DNA of 64,000 nucleotides. Source: Lachnospiraceae bacterium. Its GTDB lineage: Bacteria > Bacillota > Clostridia > Lachnospirales > Lachnospiraceae. The stretch is taken from the NCBI GenBank assembly GCA_017473115.1, contig JAFUNC010000002.1, forward strand, positions 89,218-153,217, given 5' to 3'. Shown piece after piece: positions 19,890 through 28,122 of the stretch. Below the pieces are notes generated by a model that was not told the DNA's origin, searched no databases, and worked only from the letters and a program-made list of their open reading frames with translations. Made by a program: the position numbers and the translations under genes. Numbering within the stretch: position 1 is the stretch's first letter; each line of letters opens with the position of its first letter.

Positions 19890-19933
19890 AACGAAAAAAA
19901 TGTCAAAATATGCTAGAAGAATTGACAGACTTA

Positions 19934-19942
19934 TGTTATACT
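19934..19942 (+). promoter_or_regulatory. Possible extended -10 promoter before the decarboxylase operon
   Basis: TGTTATACT is an extended -10 element. A nearby TTGACA at 19922-19927 is only nine bases away, too close to act as its -35, so the call rests on the extended -10 alone. The leader to the first gene would be about 130 nt. Confidence 0.35.
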
Positions 19943-20078
19943 TTTAGAGTGTGTGGGTTTTTTGTAGTAATAAAGTGAAAAGCGCGCAAATTGTTTGTGC
20001 AAACTGACATTTTACGAAAGAAGAAACCGCCGTGAATAGTATAATTTTTATTAAAAATCATAAATGGAGGTCAACAAA

Positions 20079-21515
20079 ATGAGTACTACTTCAACAAGTG
20101 AAGCGAGACAGAGAATTAATGCTTTGCTCGACGAAAACAGTTTCGTTGAAATAGGGGCACTTGTAAGTGCAAGAGCTACTGATTTCAATCTGAAGCAGCT
20201 GGATACTCCTTCTGACGGTGTTATTACCGGCTACGGAGTAATCAACGACAATCTTGTGTATGTTTACAGCCAGGATGCATCCGTAATCAACGGTACCATT
20301 GGTGAAATGCATGCCAAGAAAATTGTAAATCTTTATGATTTGGCTATGAAGATGGGTGCGCCTGTAATCGGTCTCATCGATTCAGCCGGCTTAAGATTAC
20401 AGGAGGCTACTGACGCGCTGAATGCATTCGGTGAAATTTATTTAAAGCAGTCTATGGCAAGCGGTGTGATTCCTCAGATTACTGCAATTTTTGGAACCTG
20501 CGGAGGCGGACTTGCAGTGATTCCTTCTTTAACCGACTTTACTTTTATGGAAGAAAAGAAGGCAAAATTATTTGTGAACTCACCTAATGCATTGGATGGT
20601 AATGAAATCGGAAAATGTGACACATCTTCTGCACAGTTCCAGTCAGAAGAAAGCGGTTTGGTTGATTTTGTGGGCTCTGAAAATGAAATTATGGGACAGA
20701 TTCGTCAGTTGGTATCCCTTCTTCCTGGAAATAACGAAGAGGAAGCAGAGTTTACGGAATGCGCGGATGATTTGAACCGCTTATGTTCTCAGGTAGAAGC
20801 AGGAGCCGGCGATACAGTAATTGCATTAAGTGATATTGCAGATGACGGAATGTTCGTTGAAGTTAAAGCAAACTATGGCAAGGATATGGTTGTTGGTTTA
20901 ATGAAATTAAACGGAATGACCATAGGTGCTGTTGCAAACAGAAGTGAAATTTACGGGGAAGACGGTAAAGTTGCAGAGAAGTTAGGTGAAGAACTCTCTG
21001 TTCGCGGATGCGAAAAGGCAGCAGAATTTATTAATTTCTGTGATGCATTCTCAATTCCCGTACTTTCTCTTACCAATGTTAAGGGATTTAAGGCGACAAA
21101 GTGTGCCGAAAAGGGTATGGCCAAAGCCGTTGCAAAACTTACTTATGCATTTGCAAATGCAACCGTTCCCAAGGTAAATGTAATTACCAAGAAGGCTTAC
21201 GGTAGTGCATATGTTGCAATGAACTCCAAGGCAATCGGTGCAGATGTGACTTTTGCATGGGACAAGGCAGAAATCGGCACCATGGATGCAAAACTTGCAG
21301 CAAAGATTATGTACGATGGTGAAGGCGCTGATGTTTTAGATGAAAAGGCAAAAGAATATGCTGCATTGCAGAACAGTGCATTGAGTGCTGCAAAGAGAGG
21401 TTATGTAGATTATATTATTTCTGCTGCTGAAACAAGAAAGTATGTTATCGGTGCGTTTGAAATGCTTTACAGCAAGAGAGAAGACCGTCCTGCAAAGAAG
21501 CATGGCACAGTATAA
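20079..21515 (+). CDS. Acyl-CoA carboxyltransferase subunit (MmdA / transcarboxylase 12S type)
   Basis: A 478-residue protein of the biotin-dependent carboxyltransferase superfamily. ATG at 20079 follows GGAGG. N-terminal crotonase-fold motifs include GVITGYGVINDNLVYVYSQD and LIDSAGLRLQEATDAL; FGTCGGGLAV is the oxyanion-type glycine segment, and the C-terminal half repeats the fold (PKVNVITKKAYGSAYVAMNS). In methylmalonyl-CoA decarboxylase or glutaconyl-CoA decarboxylase this subunit moves CO2 from the acyl-CoA to biotin. It heads an operon with oadG, a biotin carrier, oadB and oadA. Substrate (methylmalonyl-CoA versus another malonyl-type CoA) cannot be read from sequence alone. Confidence 0.85.
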   Translation: MSTTSTSEARQRINALLDENSFVEIGALVSARATDFNLKQLDTPSDGVITGYGVINDNLVYVYSQDASVINGTIGEMHAKKIVNLYDLAMKMGAPVIGLIDSAGLRLQEATDALNAFGEIYLKQSMASGVIPQITAIFGTCGGGLAVIPSLTDFTFMEEKKAKLFVNSPNALDGNEIGKCDTSSAQFQSEESGLVDFVGSENEIMGQIRQLVSLLPGNNEEEAEFTECADDLNRLCSQVEAGAGDTVIALSDIADDGMFVEVKANYGKDMVVGLMKLNGMTIGAVANRSEIYGEDGKVAEKLGEELSVRGCEKAAEFINFCDAFSIPVLSLTNVKGFKATKCAEKGMAKAVAKLTYAFANATVPKVNVITKKAYGSAYVAMNSKAIGADVTFAWDKAEIGTMDAKLAAKIMYDGEGADVLDEKAKEYAALQNSALSAAKRGYVDYIISAAETRKYVIGAFEMLYSKREDRPAKKHGTV

Positions 21516-21536
21516 TTCGGAAAGGATAACACAACT

Positions 21537-22409
21537 ATGAAAAAAATAATTACTTTGATTTGTTGTGTGCTTTTCTCCATGCTGCTTTTGACCGGTTGTG
21601 CAAGTCAGGAAGTAAATTTGGATGAGACCCAAATTCAGCAGGTTGAGGGGAATGTGAAATCATTAATCAGCCTGATTGTAGTGGAACTTCCTACAGATGC
21701 TTCTGCTGAAGGTGATTGGACAGCCAATGCCGCTTACAGTGAAGCGGATCGTGAAGTGCAGTTGAACCTGTCAAAAGATATATGGGAAGAATTGCAGACA
21801 AAATGGAAAAAAGAAAACAACTTAAAGATTGAATCCCAGGATACATATGAGAAAGCGATTGCGTCTTATCTTTCTTCGGAAGAAGAGAACGGTACGCCTA
21901 CCGGTTTGGTAGATGGTTATGTATATGCTTCCGCAGAGGATGGTTTCACCGTAACTGCTACTTTGGTAACAGAAGTAAGAAACGTTGAAATGGTTGTTTT
22001 ATATGATGAAGATATGTATATTACCAATGTGGCATTTAATCCTGTTTACACCGTAGGTGAAAATATGGAAAGAGCAGCATTAAATACGCTCCTTGGTATG
22101 GGAACCGTATTTGCAGTTTTAATTCTGATTATGTTTATTATTCAGAGTTTTACCTTGATTTCAAAAATCGAGAAGGCTTCTGCTAATAAAAAAGAAAAGA
22201 AGACTGCAAAGAAAACAGGAGATGCAGTAGATAATACCATTGCACAGATTATTGAAAAAGAAGAGACGGAACTCGCTGATGATTTGGAATTGGTAGCTGT
22301 AATCAGTGCCGCAATTGCCGCGTACGAAGGAAGTACTTCAACAGACGGATTTGTGGTTAGAAGCATTAAGAAGTCAAATAAAAGAAGCTGGAAAAGCACG
22401 CTTAATTAG
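21537..22409 (+). CDS. OadG-type gamma subunit with N-terminal lipoprotein domain
   Basis: A 290-residue protein, much longer than classical OadG (about 80-120 residues). It begins with a lipoprotein signal ending LLLTGC (Cys21 would be lipidated). Residues ~25-175 form a soluble, presumably external domain. A membrane segment (TVFAVLILIMFIIQSFTLI, ~190-208) then leads to a Lys/Ala-rich cytoplasmic linker and the OadG tail AVISAAIAAYEG, ending with RSIKKSNKRSWK. The family's small subunit anchors the complex and helps assembly. Its place between the carboxyltransferase and the biotin carrier supports the call. Confidence 0.78.
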   Translation: MKKIITLICCVLFSMLLLTGCASQEVNLDETQIQQVEGNVKSLISLIVVELPTDASAEGDWTANAAYSEADREVQLNLSKDIWEELQTKWKKENNLKIESQDTYEKAIASYLSSEEENGTPTGLVDGYVYASAEDGFTVTATLVTEVRNVEMVVLYDEDMYITNVAFNPVYTVGENMERAALNTLLGMGTVFAVLILIMFIIQSFTLISKIEKASANKKEKKTAKKTGDAVDNTIAQIIEKEETELADDLELVAVISAAIAAYEGSTSTDGFVVRSIKKSNKRSWKSTLN

Positions 22410-22421
22410 GAGGATAAAGAA

Positions 22422-22796
22422 ATGAAAAATTATACAATTACCGTTAATGGAAACGTATATGACGTTGTTGTAGAAGAAGGTGCAGGCAGTGGTGTGGCTC
22501 CCGTTGCGGCTCCCGTAGTAAAGAAGGCAGCTCCCGTAGTTGCAGCAGCTCCCGCAGCGGCTCCTGCGGCAGGCGGAACAGGCAGCATTAAGGTAGAAGC
22601 AGGTGCTGCCGGTAAAATCTTTAAGATTGAAGCAAAAGTCGGACAGGCAGTGAAGAAGGGTGACGCAGTTATCATTCTTGAAGCTATGAAAATGGAAATC
22701 CCTGTTGTTGCTCCCGAAGACGGTACAGTAGCAAGTATTGATGTTGCTGTTGGTGATGCTGTTGAAGCTGGTGCAGTTCTTGCAACATTGAACTAA
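22422..22796 (+). CDS. Biotin carboxyl carrier protein of the decarboxylase (1.3S / MmdC type)
   Basis: A 124-residue protein. Residues 1-18 form a short N-terminal strand; residues ~24-50 are an Ala/Pro/Val-rich flexible linker; the rest is a biotinyl domain. The biotin site is EAMKM with K90. The swinging biotin would carry CO2 between the carboxyltransferase(s) and the membrane decarboxylase OadB. The gene begins 12 bases after the OadG stop codon, with AGGAGGATAAAG as ribosome binding site. Confidence 0.93.
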   Translation: MKNYTITVNGNVYDVVVEEGAGSGVAPVAAPVVKKAAPVVAAAPAAAPAAGGTGSIKVEAGAAGKIFKIEAKVGQAVKKGDAVIILEAMKMEIPVVAPEDGTVASIDVAVGDAVEAGAVLATLN

Positions 22797-22837
22797 TCAC
22801 TTATCGTGGATTTAAATTAACAGGAGGTTTCTAAAAG

Positions 22838-24004
22838 ATGGATTATATTATTAATACGCTGGGTAATCTGATTCAACAGACAGCTTTCTTTAATCTGACG
22901 ATTGGAAACTATATTATGATCGCGGTTGCATGTGTATTTTTATATCTTGCAATTAAGAAGGAATACGAACCGTTGCTGTTGCTTCCCATTGCATTCGGTA
23001 TGTTGCTGGTTAATATCTACCCTGATATTATGGCACCTGTTGGAGAGAATGGAGAAGCCGGCGGATTACTCTATTATTTTTACTTGTTGGATGAATGGGC
23101 AATTATGCCTTCCCTGATTTTTATGGGTGTAGGTGCTATGACTGACTTCGGTCCCCTGATTGCCAATCCTAAGAGTTTCTTACTTGGTGCAGCGGCACAG
23201 TTTGGTATTTTCGCTGCATACTTCGGAGCATTGTTATTTAACGAGACAGGTTGGGTAGACTTTAATGATAAGGCTGCTGCAGCAATTTCAATTATCGGTG
23301 GTGCAGACGGACCGACCTCTATTTTCCTTGCCGGTAAACTCGGACAGACTGCATTACTCGGACCTATTGCGGTTGCGGCATATTCTTATATGTCATTGGT
23401 ACCCATTATCCAGCCGCCTATTATGAAACTTTTGACAACAAAGAAGGAAAGAGCAATCAAGATGGAACAGCTTCGTCCTGTATCCAAATTGGAGAAGATT
23501 TTGTTCCCTATCGTTGTTACAATCGTTGTATGTTTGATTCTTCCTACAACAGCACCTTTGGTTGGTATGTTGATGTTAGGTAACTTATTCCGTGAATCAG
23601 GCGTAGTCAGACAGTTGACAGAAACAGCATCCAATGCATTGATGTACATCGTAGTAATTTTACTTGGTACATCCGTTGGTGCAACTACAAGTGCGGAAGC
23701 ATTCCTTAAGATGGATACTATTTGTATCGTAATTTTAGGTTTGATTGCGTTTGCATTCGGTACTGCGGCAGGTGTTGTATTCGGTAAGATTATGTGTTGG
23801 GCAACCAAGGGTAAGGTAAATCCCCTTATCGGTTCAGCAGGTGTATCTGCGGTTCCTATGGCGGCCCGTGTATCCCAGAAAGTTGGTGCAGAAGAAGATC
23901 CTACAAACTTCTTATTGATGCATGCTATGGGACCTAACGTTGCAGGTGTTATCGGTACTGCGGTTGCAGCCGGTACATTTATGGCAATCTTTGGGGTATT
24001 CTGA
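22838..24004 (+). CDS. oadB: Sodium-translocating decarboxylase beta subunit
   Basis: A 388-residue polytopic protein with about nine hydrophobic segments. The family signature [10 protein letters not shown] is present, including the Asp implicated in Na+ coupling, as is the later [11 protein letters not shown] and [15 protein letters not shown]. It decarboxylates carboxybiotin and exports Na+. ATG follows ACAGGAGG. The subunit is shared by oxaloacetate, methylmalonyl-CoA and glutaconyl-CoA decarboxylases, so oadB is a family name only. Confidence 0.92.
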   Translation: MDYIINTLGNLIQQTAFFNLTIGNYIMIAVACVFLYLAIKKEYEPLLLLPIAFGMLLVNIYPDIMAPVGENGEAGGLLYYFYLLDEWAIMPSLIFMGVGAMTDFGPLIANPKSFLLGAAAQFGIFAAYFGALLFNETGWVDFNDKAAAAISIIGGADGPTSIFLAGKLGQTALLGPIAVAAYSYMSLVPIIQPPIMKLLTTKKERAIKMEQLRPVSKLEKILFPIVVTIVVCLILPTTAPLVGMLMLGNLFRESGVVRQLTETASNALMYIVVILLGTSVGATTSAEAFLKMDTICIVILGLIAFAFGTAAGVVFGKIMCWATKGKVNPLIGSAGVSAVPMAARVSQKVGAEEDPTNFLLMHAMGPNVAGVIGTAVAAGTFMAIFGVF

Positions 24005-24051
24005 TTTGATTCAGAGGCAAAATGTTTTATATAAAATTGGAGGAAAATATA

Positions 24052-25491
24052 ATGGATAACGCTGAAAATAAAGTGGTGAAAAAACCCATTGGAATTACAG
24101 AAACCGTTCTGCGTGATGCACATCAATCTTTGCTTGCAACCAGAATGCCGACTGAATTCATGTTACCCATCGTTGATAAGATGGACAAAGTTGGATACCA
24201 TTCCGTAGAATGCTGGGGTGGTGCAACATTCGATGCTTCTCTCAGATTCTTAAAGGAAGATCCCTGGGAGAGACTTCGTAAATTAAGAGACGGATTTAAG
24301 AATACAAAACTTCAGATGCTTTTTAGAGGTCAGAATATCTTGGGTTACCGTCACTATGCCGATGATGTGGTAGATCAGTTTGTACAGAAGTCTATCTCTA
24401 ACGGTATTGATATCATCAGAATTTTTGACTGCTTGAATGACTTAAGAAACCTTCAGGCAGCCGTAGATGCTACAAATAAAGCAAAACAGCAGGAAGGCCG
24501 CGGTCATGCGCAGATTGCCCTTTCTTATACATTAGGTGATGCATATACATTGGATTACTGGACCAAGATGGCAAAAGACATCGAAAACATGGGTGCAGAT
24601 TCTATTTGTATTAAGGATATGGCTGGTCTTCTCGTTCCTTACAAGGCAGAAGAACTTGTTAAGGCAATGAAGAGTGCTACAAAACTTCCCATCCAATTAC
24701 ATACACACTATACCTCAGGTGTTGGTAGTATGACATACTTAAAGGCTGTAGAAGCCGGTGTGGATGTAATTGACTGTGCAATGTCACCTCTTGCTTTGGG
24801 TACATCACAGCCTGCTACAGAAGTTATGGTTGAAACCTTCAAGGGAACTCCTTTTGATACAGGTTACGATCAGAACCTTCTTGCAGAAATCGCTGATTAC
24901 TTCAGACCTTACAGAGATGAGTGTCTTGCAAACGGACTCTTAAATCCTAAGGTTATGGGTGTTGATATTAAGACATTGTTATATCAGGTACCCGGCGGTA
25001 TGCTTTCTAACATGGTTAGCCAGTTAAAAGAGCAGAATGCTGAAGACAAGTACTATGATGTATTAAAGGAAATTCCTGAAGTTCGTAAGGATTTAGGTGA
25101 GCCTCCTTTGGTTACACCTTCTTCACAGATCGTTGGTACACAGGCTGTATTCAATGTACTTATGGGTGAAAGATATAAGATGGCTACCAAGGAAACCAAG
25201 GCTGTTCTTCGCGGTGAATACGGTCAGACCGTTAAGCCTTTCAATAAAGAAGTTCAGGATAAGGTTATCCCCGGTGAAGAAATTATCACCTGCCGTCCCG
25301 CAGATTTGCTTCCTAACGAGTTAGATAAGATTGAAGCAGAGATGAAGGAATGGAAGCAGCAGGATGAAGACGTATTGTCATACGCCTTATTCCCTCAGGT
25401 TGCTGTTGACTTCTTTAAGTATCGTCTTGCACAGCAGGAAAAAGTTGATCTTGCTCAGGCTGACACCAAGAATGGTGCATACCCTGTATAA
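24052..25491 (+). CDS. oadA: Oxaloacetate decarboxylase alpha / transcarboxylase 5S-type subunit
   Basis: A 479-residue protein with a DRE-TIM-like carboxyltransferase barrel: ITETVLRDAHQSLLATR at the N-terminus, CWGGATFDASLRFL and the metal-binding HTHYTSG. The conserved catalytic Lys lies in SICIKDMAG. It lacks the C-terminal biotinyl domain of OadA, so it must use the separate carrier encoded two genes upstream. It moves CO2 between biotin and pyruvate/oxaloacetate. ATG at 24052 follows TTGGAGG. A terminator closes the operon. Confidence 0.9.
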   Translation: MDNAENKVVKKPIGITETVLRDAHQSLLATRMPTEFMLPIVDKMDKVGYHSVECWGGATFDASLRFLKEDPWERLRKLRDGFKNTKLQMLFRGQNILGYRHYADDVVDQFVQKSISNGIDIIRIFDCLNDLRNLQAAVDATNKAKQQEGRGHAQIALSYTLGDAYTLDYWTKMAKDIENMGADSICIKDMAGLLVPYKAEELVKAMKSATKLPIQLHTHYTSGVGSMTYLKAVEAGVDVIDCAMSPLALGTSQPATEVMVETFKGTPFDTGYDQNLLAEIADYFRPYRDECLANGLLNPKVMGVDIKTLLYQVPGGMLSNMVSQLKEQNAEDKYYDVLKEIPEVRKDLGEPPLVTPSSQIVGTQAVFNVLMGERYKMATKETKAVLRGEYGQTVKPFNKEVQDKVIPGEEIITCRPADLLPNELDKIEAEMKEWKQQDEDVLSYALFPQVAVDFFKYRLAQQEKVDLAQADTKNGAYPV

Positions 25492-25503
25492 TTAATATGA
25501 ATG

Positions 25504-25550
25504 AAAACCCTTTTACGAAAGTAAAACTCTTTTGTAAAAGGGTTTTCTTT
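25504..25550 (+). terminator. Terminator of the decarboxylase operon
   Basis: A 13-bp perfect stem AAAACCCTTTTAC / GTAAAAGGGTTTT with a 17-base loop, followed by CTTTTG. Confidence 0.85.
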
Positions 25551-25640
25551 TGTTTTATGTTGTAAGAAAAAGAATATAAGATTGTTATGATATTTCATAA
25601 GATTGTTTTACAGATATGCCTTTTTTATTTCGGCAAAATA

Positions 25641-25649
25641 TGGTATACT
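25641..25649 (+). promoter_or_regulatory. Extended -10 promoter before the RpiR-family gene
   Basis: TGGTATACT is a good extended -10. The -35 region is only a T run. The leader to the gene is about 135 nt and holds no structure that I recognise. Confidence 0.5.
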
Positions 25650-25791
25650 TTATTATAATGTAAAATTGTGTGTATTGTATGCTTTGGCAGGCTGTACTGC
25701 ATTGTCGAAGCAGCATTAAAATGATTCTGTTTTCTTTTGGCAGAATGCGAGAATAAAAGGAATAAGTACATCAAAAGGAGCGATATTTATA

Positions 25792-26700
25792 ATGGAAATG
25801 AACGTGATGGACCGAGTTCTTGAAGCAAGAAATAAGAGAAGTAAAGGATATAGGGCTATTGCGGAATATATCGTGCAAAATACCAAACAGGCTGTGTTTA
25901 TGACTGCGGCAGCGATAGCGAAAGAAACCGGCGTAAGTGAGTCGACAGTTGTCCGTTTTGCGGCAGCACTGGGGTATGAAGGATTTCCGGAATTTCATAA
26001 AGCCTTGGAAGATTGGTTGCAGGAGCAGTTGGAGAGTAATGATAGTGTGGTAAATATTGCATCCAAAACATCGGAATCGGAACTGATTCAAAATGTGATG
26101 ACTTCTGATATGAAAAAAATCAATGATACCATTGAACGTACGGACGTGACGTCTTTTCATATGGCAGTGGATATGATTTTATCGGCGAAGAATATTTATG
26201 TTATGGGACTTCGAAATAGCGAGCCTGTGGCGCATTTTCTTGCATTTTATCTGCAGATGATTCGTGGAAATGTGACACTTTTGACTACCGGAAGTACTAC
26301 GGAATTTTTTGAACAGATGATTCGGATTGGTAAGGACGATGTGTTTATCGGTATCGGTTTTCCAAGATATTCCATGCGTACTTTAAAGGCTATGGAGTTT
26401 GCCAATGACAGGAAGGCTACAGTGATTGCCATTACGGATAACGAACATTCTCCCATGAAAATGTATGCTACCTGCAATTTGTTTGCAGCAAGTGATTCCT
26501 CCACGTTTATTGATTCCATGGTTGCACCTATGAGTTTAATCAATGCATTGCTGACAGCCATATGCCTAAAGAAACCGAAAGAAATACAAAAGCATTTAAA
26601 GTTACTGGAACAGACGTGGAATACGTATCAGGTGTATTTGAATGATGAGATAGACTTTATTGGAGACGACCCGATTATCAAAGAGGTAAAAAATGAGTAA
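25792..26700 (+). CDS. RpiR/MurR-family transcriptional regulator
   Basis: A 302-residue regulator. Residues 1-80 carry the RpiR helix-turn-helix (AAAIAKETGVSESTVVRFAAALGYEGFPEFHKAL), and ~125-260 a SIS sugar-phosphate isomerase domain (IYVMGLRNSEPVAHFL, IGIGFPRYSMRTLKAMEFA, VIAITDNEHSPM). Such proteins sense phosphorylated sugars. SIS-type conserved Ser/Thr positions are present (TTGSTTEF). The next gene, a flavoprotein, overlaps it by eight bases, so they are one transcript. No sugar catabolic gene is adjacent, and the target is unknown. Confidence 0.88.
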   Translation: MEMNVMDRVLEARNKRSKGYRAIAEYIVQNTKQAVFMTAAAIAKETGVSESTVVRFAAALGYEGFPEFHKALEDWLQEQLESNDSVVNIASKTSESELIQNVMTSDMKKINDTIERTDVTSFHMAVDMILSAKNIYVMGLRNSEPVAHFLAFYLQMIRGNVTLLTTGSTTEFFEQMIRIGKDDVFIGIGFPRYSMRTLKAMEFANDRKATVIAITDNEHSPMKMYATCNLFAASDSSTFIDSMVAPMSLINALLTAICLKKPKEIQKHLKLLEQTWNTYQVYLNDEIDFIGDDPIIKEVKNE

Positions 26701-28036
26701 AATTGCAGTAATCGGTGGTGGGGCTGCAGGAATGATGGCTGCTATCAGAGCAGCAGAGCGCGGTCACCATGTAACCATATATGAAAAAAATGAAAAATTG
26801 GGGAAAAAGGTTTACATAACAGGTAAAGGAAGATGCAATGTTACCAATGCCTGTGATGCGGAAACATTTTTCGAACATATAACAGGCAATGCGAAATTTT
26901 TCTATAGTGCATTTTATGGTTTTGATAATTTTAGGGTTATGGAGTTGCTTGAAAAACTGGGTTGTCCGTTAAAGACAGAGCGCGGGAATCGTGTTTTTCC
27001 GATATCTGACCATTCTTCTGATGTTATTAAAGCCTTGCGGAAGTATATTGAGAAATTAAATTGTCAGGTTTGTTATAATACACCGGTAAAAGCGTTATTA
27101 ACGGAAGAATACAAAGATAATGATACTGCTTTTTATGAAGGTAACAACGTATATGAATACGGTTTTCCGGAAAAAGCAGAGGATAATAAAAGAAGTGAAA
27201 AGAAAAAGAAGAATAAGTACGTACAAAAAATAGTCGGCGTGGAGTTGGCAGGCGGTAAGAAGGTTTTTTATGATAATGTCATCCTTGCTACCGGAGGAGT
27301 ATCTTATCCCTCTACCGGCTCTACCGGTGACGGACATAGATTTGCGAAAGAATTGGGGCTAAATGTTACGGAATGTAAGCCTTCTTTGGTCCCTTTCGAA
27401 GTAAAGGAGGAGTGGTGCGGCCGCTTGCAGGGGTTGGCACTTAAGAATGTAACCGCTACTTTATATGTGGACGGAAAAAAAGTGTTTTCGCAAATGGGAG
27501 AACTGCTGTTTACACATTTTGGCGTCAGCGGTCCCTTGATTTTGACCGCAAGCAGCGTGCTTGCGCAAAAGAAGAATGCTAATGATGTTATGTTAACTAT
27601 TGATTTGAAGCCTGCCTTGACGGAAGAGCAGTTGGACAAACGTTTTTTAAAAGAGTTTGAGGAAGGGCATAACAAACAGTTAAAGAATATTTTATCCTCT
27701 TTATATCCGTCCGGTTTGGCAGCTATAATGCCAAAACTTGCCGGAGTTGAGGAAAGCAAACCGGCACATTCCATTACCCGGGAAGAGCGTGAGCGTTTGG
27801 TACGTAATACCAGGGAATTGAAACTTACGGTAATCGGAACGAGAGGATTTGCGGAAGCAATTATAACCAGTGGAGGTATAGATTTAAAAGAAGTTAATCC
27901 ATCCACCATGGAATGTAAAACGGTGAAGAATTTGTATGTGGCGGGAGAATTATTAAATTTGGATGCCCATACGGGTGGCTATAATTTACAGATTGCGTGG
28001 TCAACCGGTTATTTGGCCGGAGATTGCGTAGAGTAA
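26693..28036 (+). CDS. HI0933/BaiN-family FAD-dependent oxidoreductase
   Basis: A 447-residue flavoprotein. It starts with the Rossmann motif VIGGGAAGMMAAIRAAERG, then KLGKKVYITGKGRCNVTN, a family signature. A second nucleotide-binding motif ILATGGVSYPSTGSTGDG and the C-terminal RGFAEAIITSGGI and LDAHTGGYNLQIAWSTG are intact. Family members include BaiN, implicated in bile acid 7-dehydroxylation, but most have unknown substrates. The start overlaps the RpiR gene end by eight bases. A Lys-rich insert (EKAEDNKRSEKKKKNK, about residue 160) is unusual. Confidence 0.87.
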   Translation: MSKIAVIGGGAAGMMAAIRAAERGHHVTIYEKNEKLGKKVYITGKGRCNVTNACDAETFFEHITGNAKFFYSAFYGFDNFRVMELLEKLGCPLKTERGNRVFPISDHSSDVIKALRKYIEKLNCQVCYNTPVKALLTEEYKDNDTAFYEGNNVYEYGFPEKAEDNKRSEKKKKNKYVQKIVGVELAGGKKVFYDNVILATGGVSYPSTGSTGDGHRFAKELGLNVTECKPSLVPFEVKEEWCGRLQGLALKNVTATLYVDGKKVFSQMGELLFTHFGVSGPLILTASSVLAQKKNANDVMLTIDLKPALTEEQLDKRFLKEFEEGHNKQLKNILSSLYPSGLAAIMPKLAGVEESKPAHSITREERERLVRNTRELKLTVIGTRGFAEAIITSGGIDLKEVNPSTMECKTVKNLYVAGELLNLDAHTGGYNLQIAWSTGYLAGDCVE

Positions 28037-28122
28037 CGTAAAGTGTTTGATGCAGTATGGTCGAAACATATAACTTATTACAACACAAATGAGATGCATA
28101 ACACTGATTAGGGGTGCTTACG

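Noticed and set aside
19922-19942. TTGACA followed by TATACT as a promoter for the decarboxylase operon
   Set aside because: The two hexamers are nine bases apart; a SigA promoter needs about 17. Only the extended -10 was kept as a weak call.
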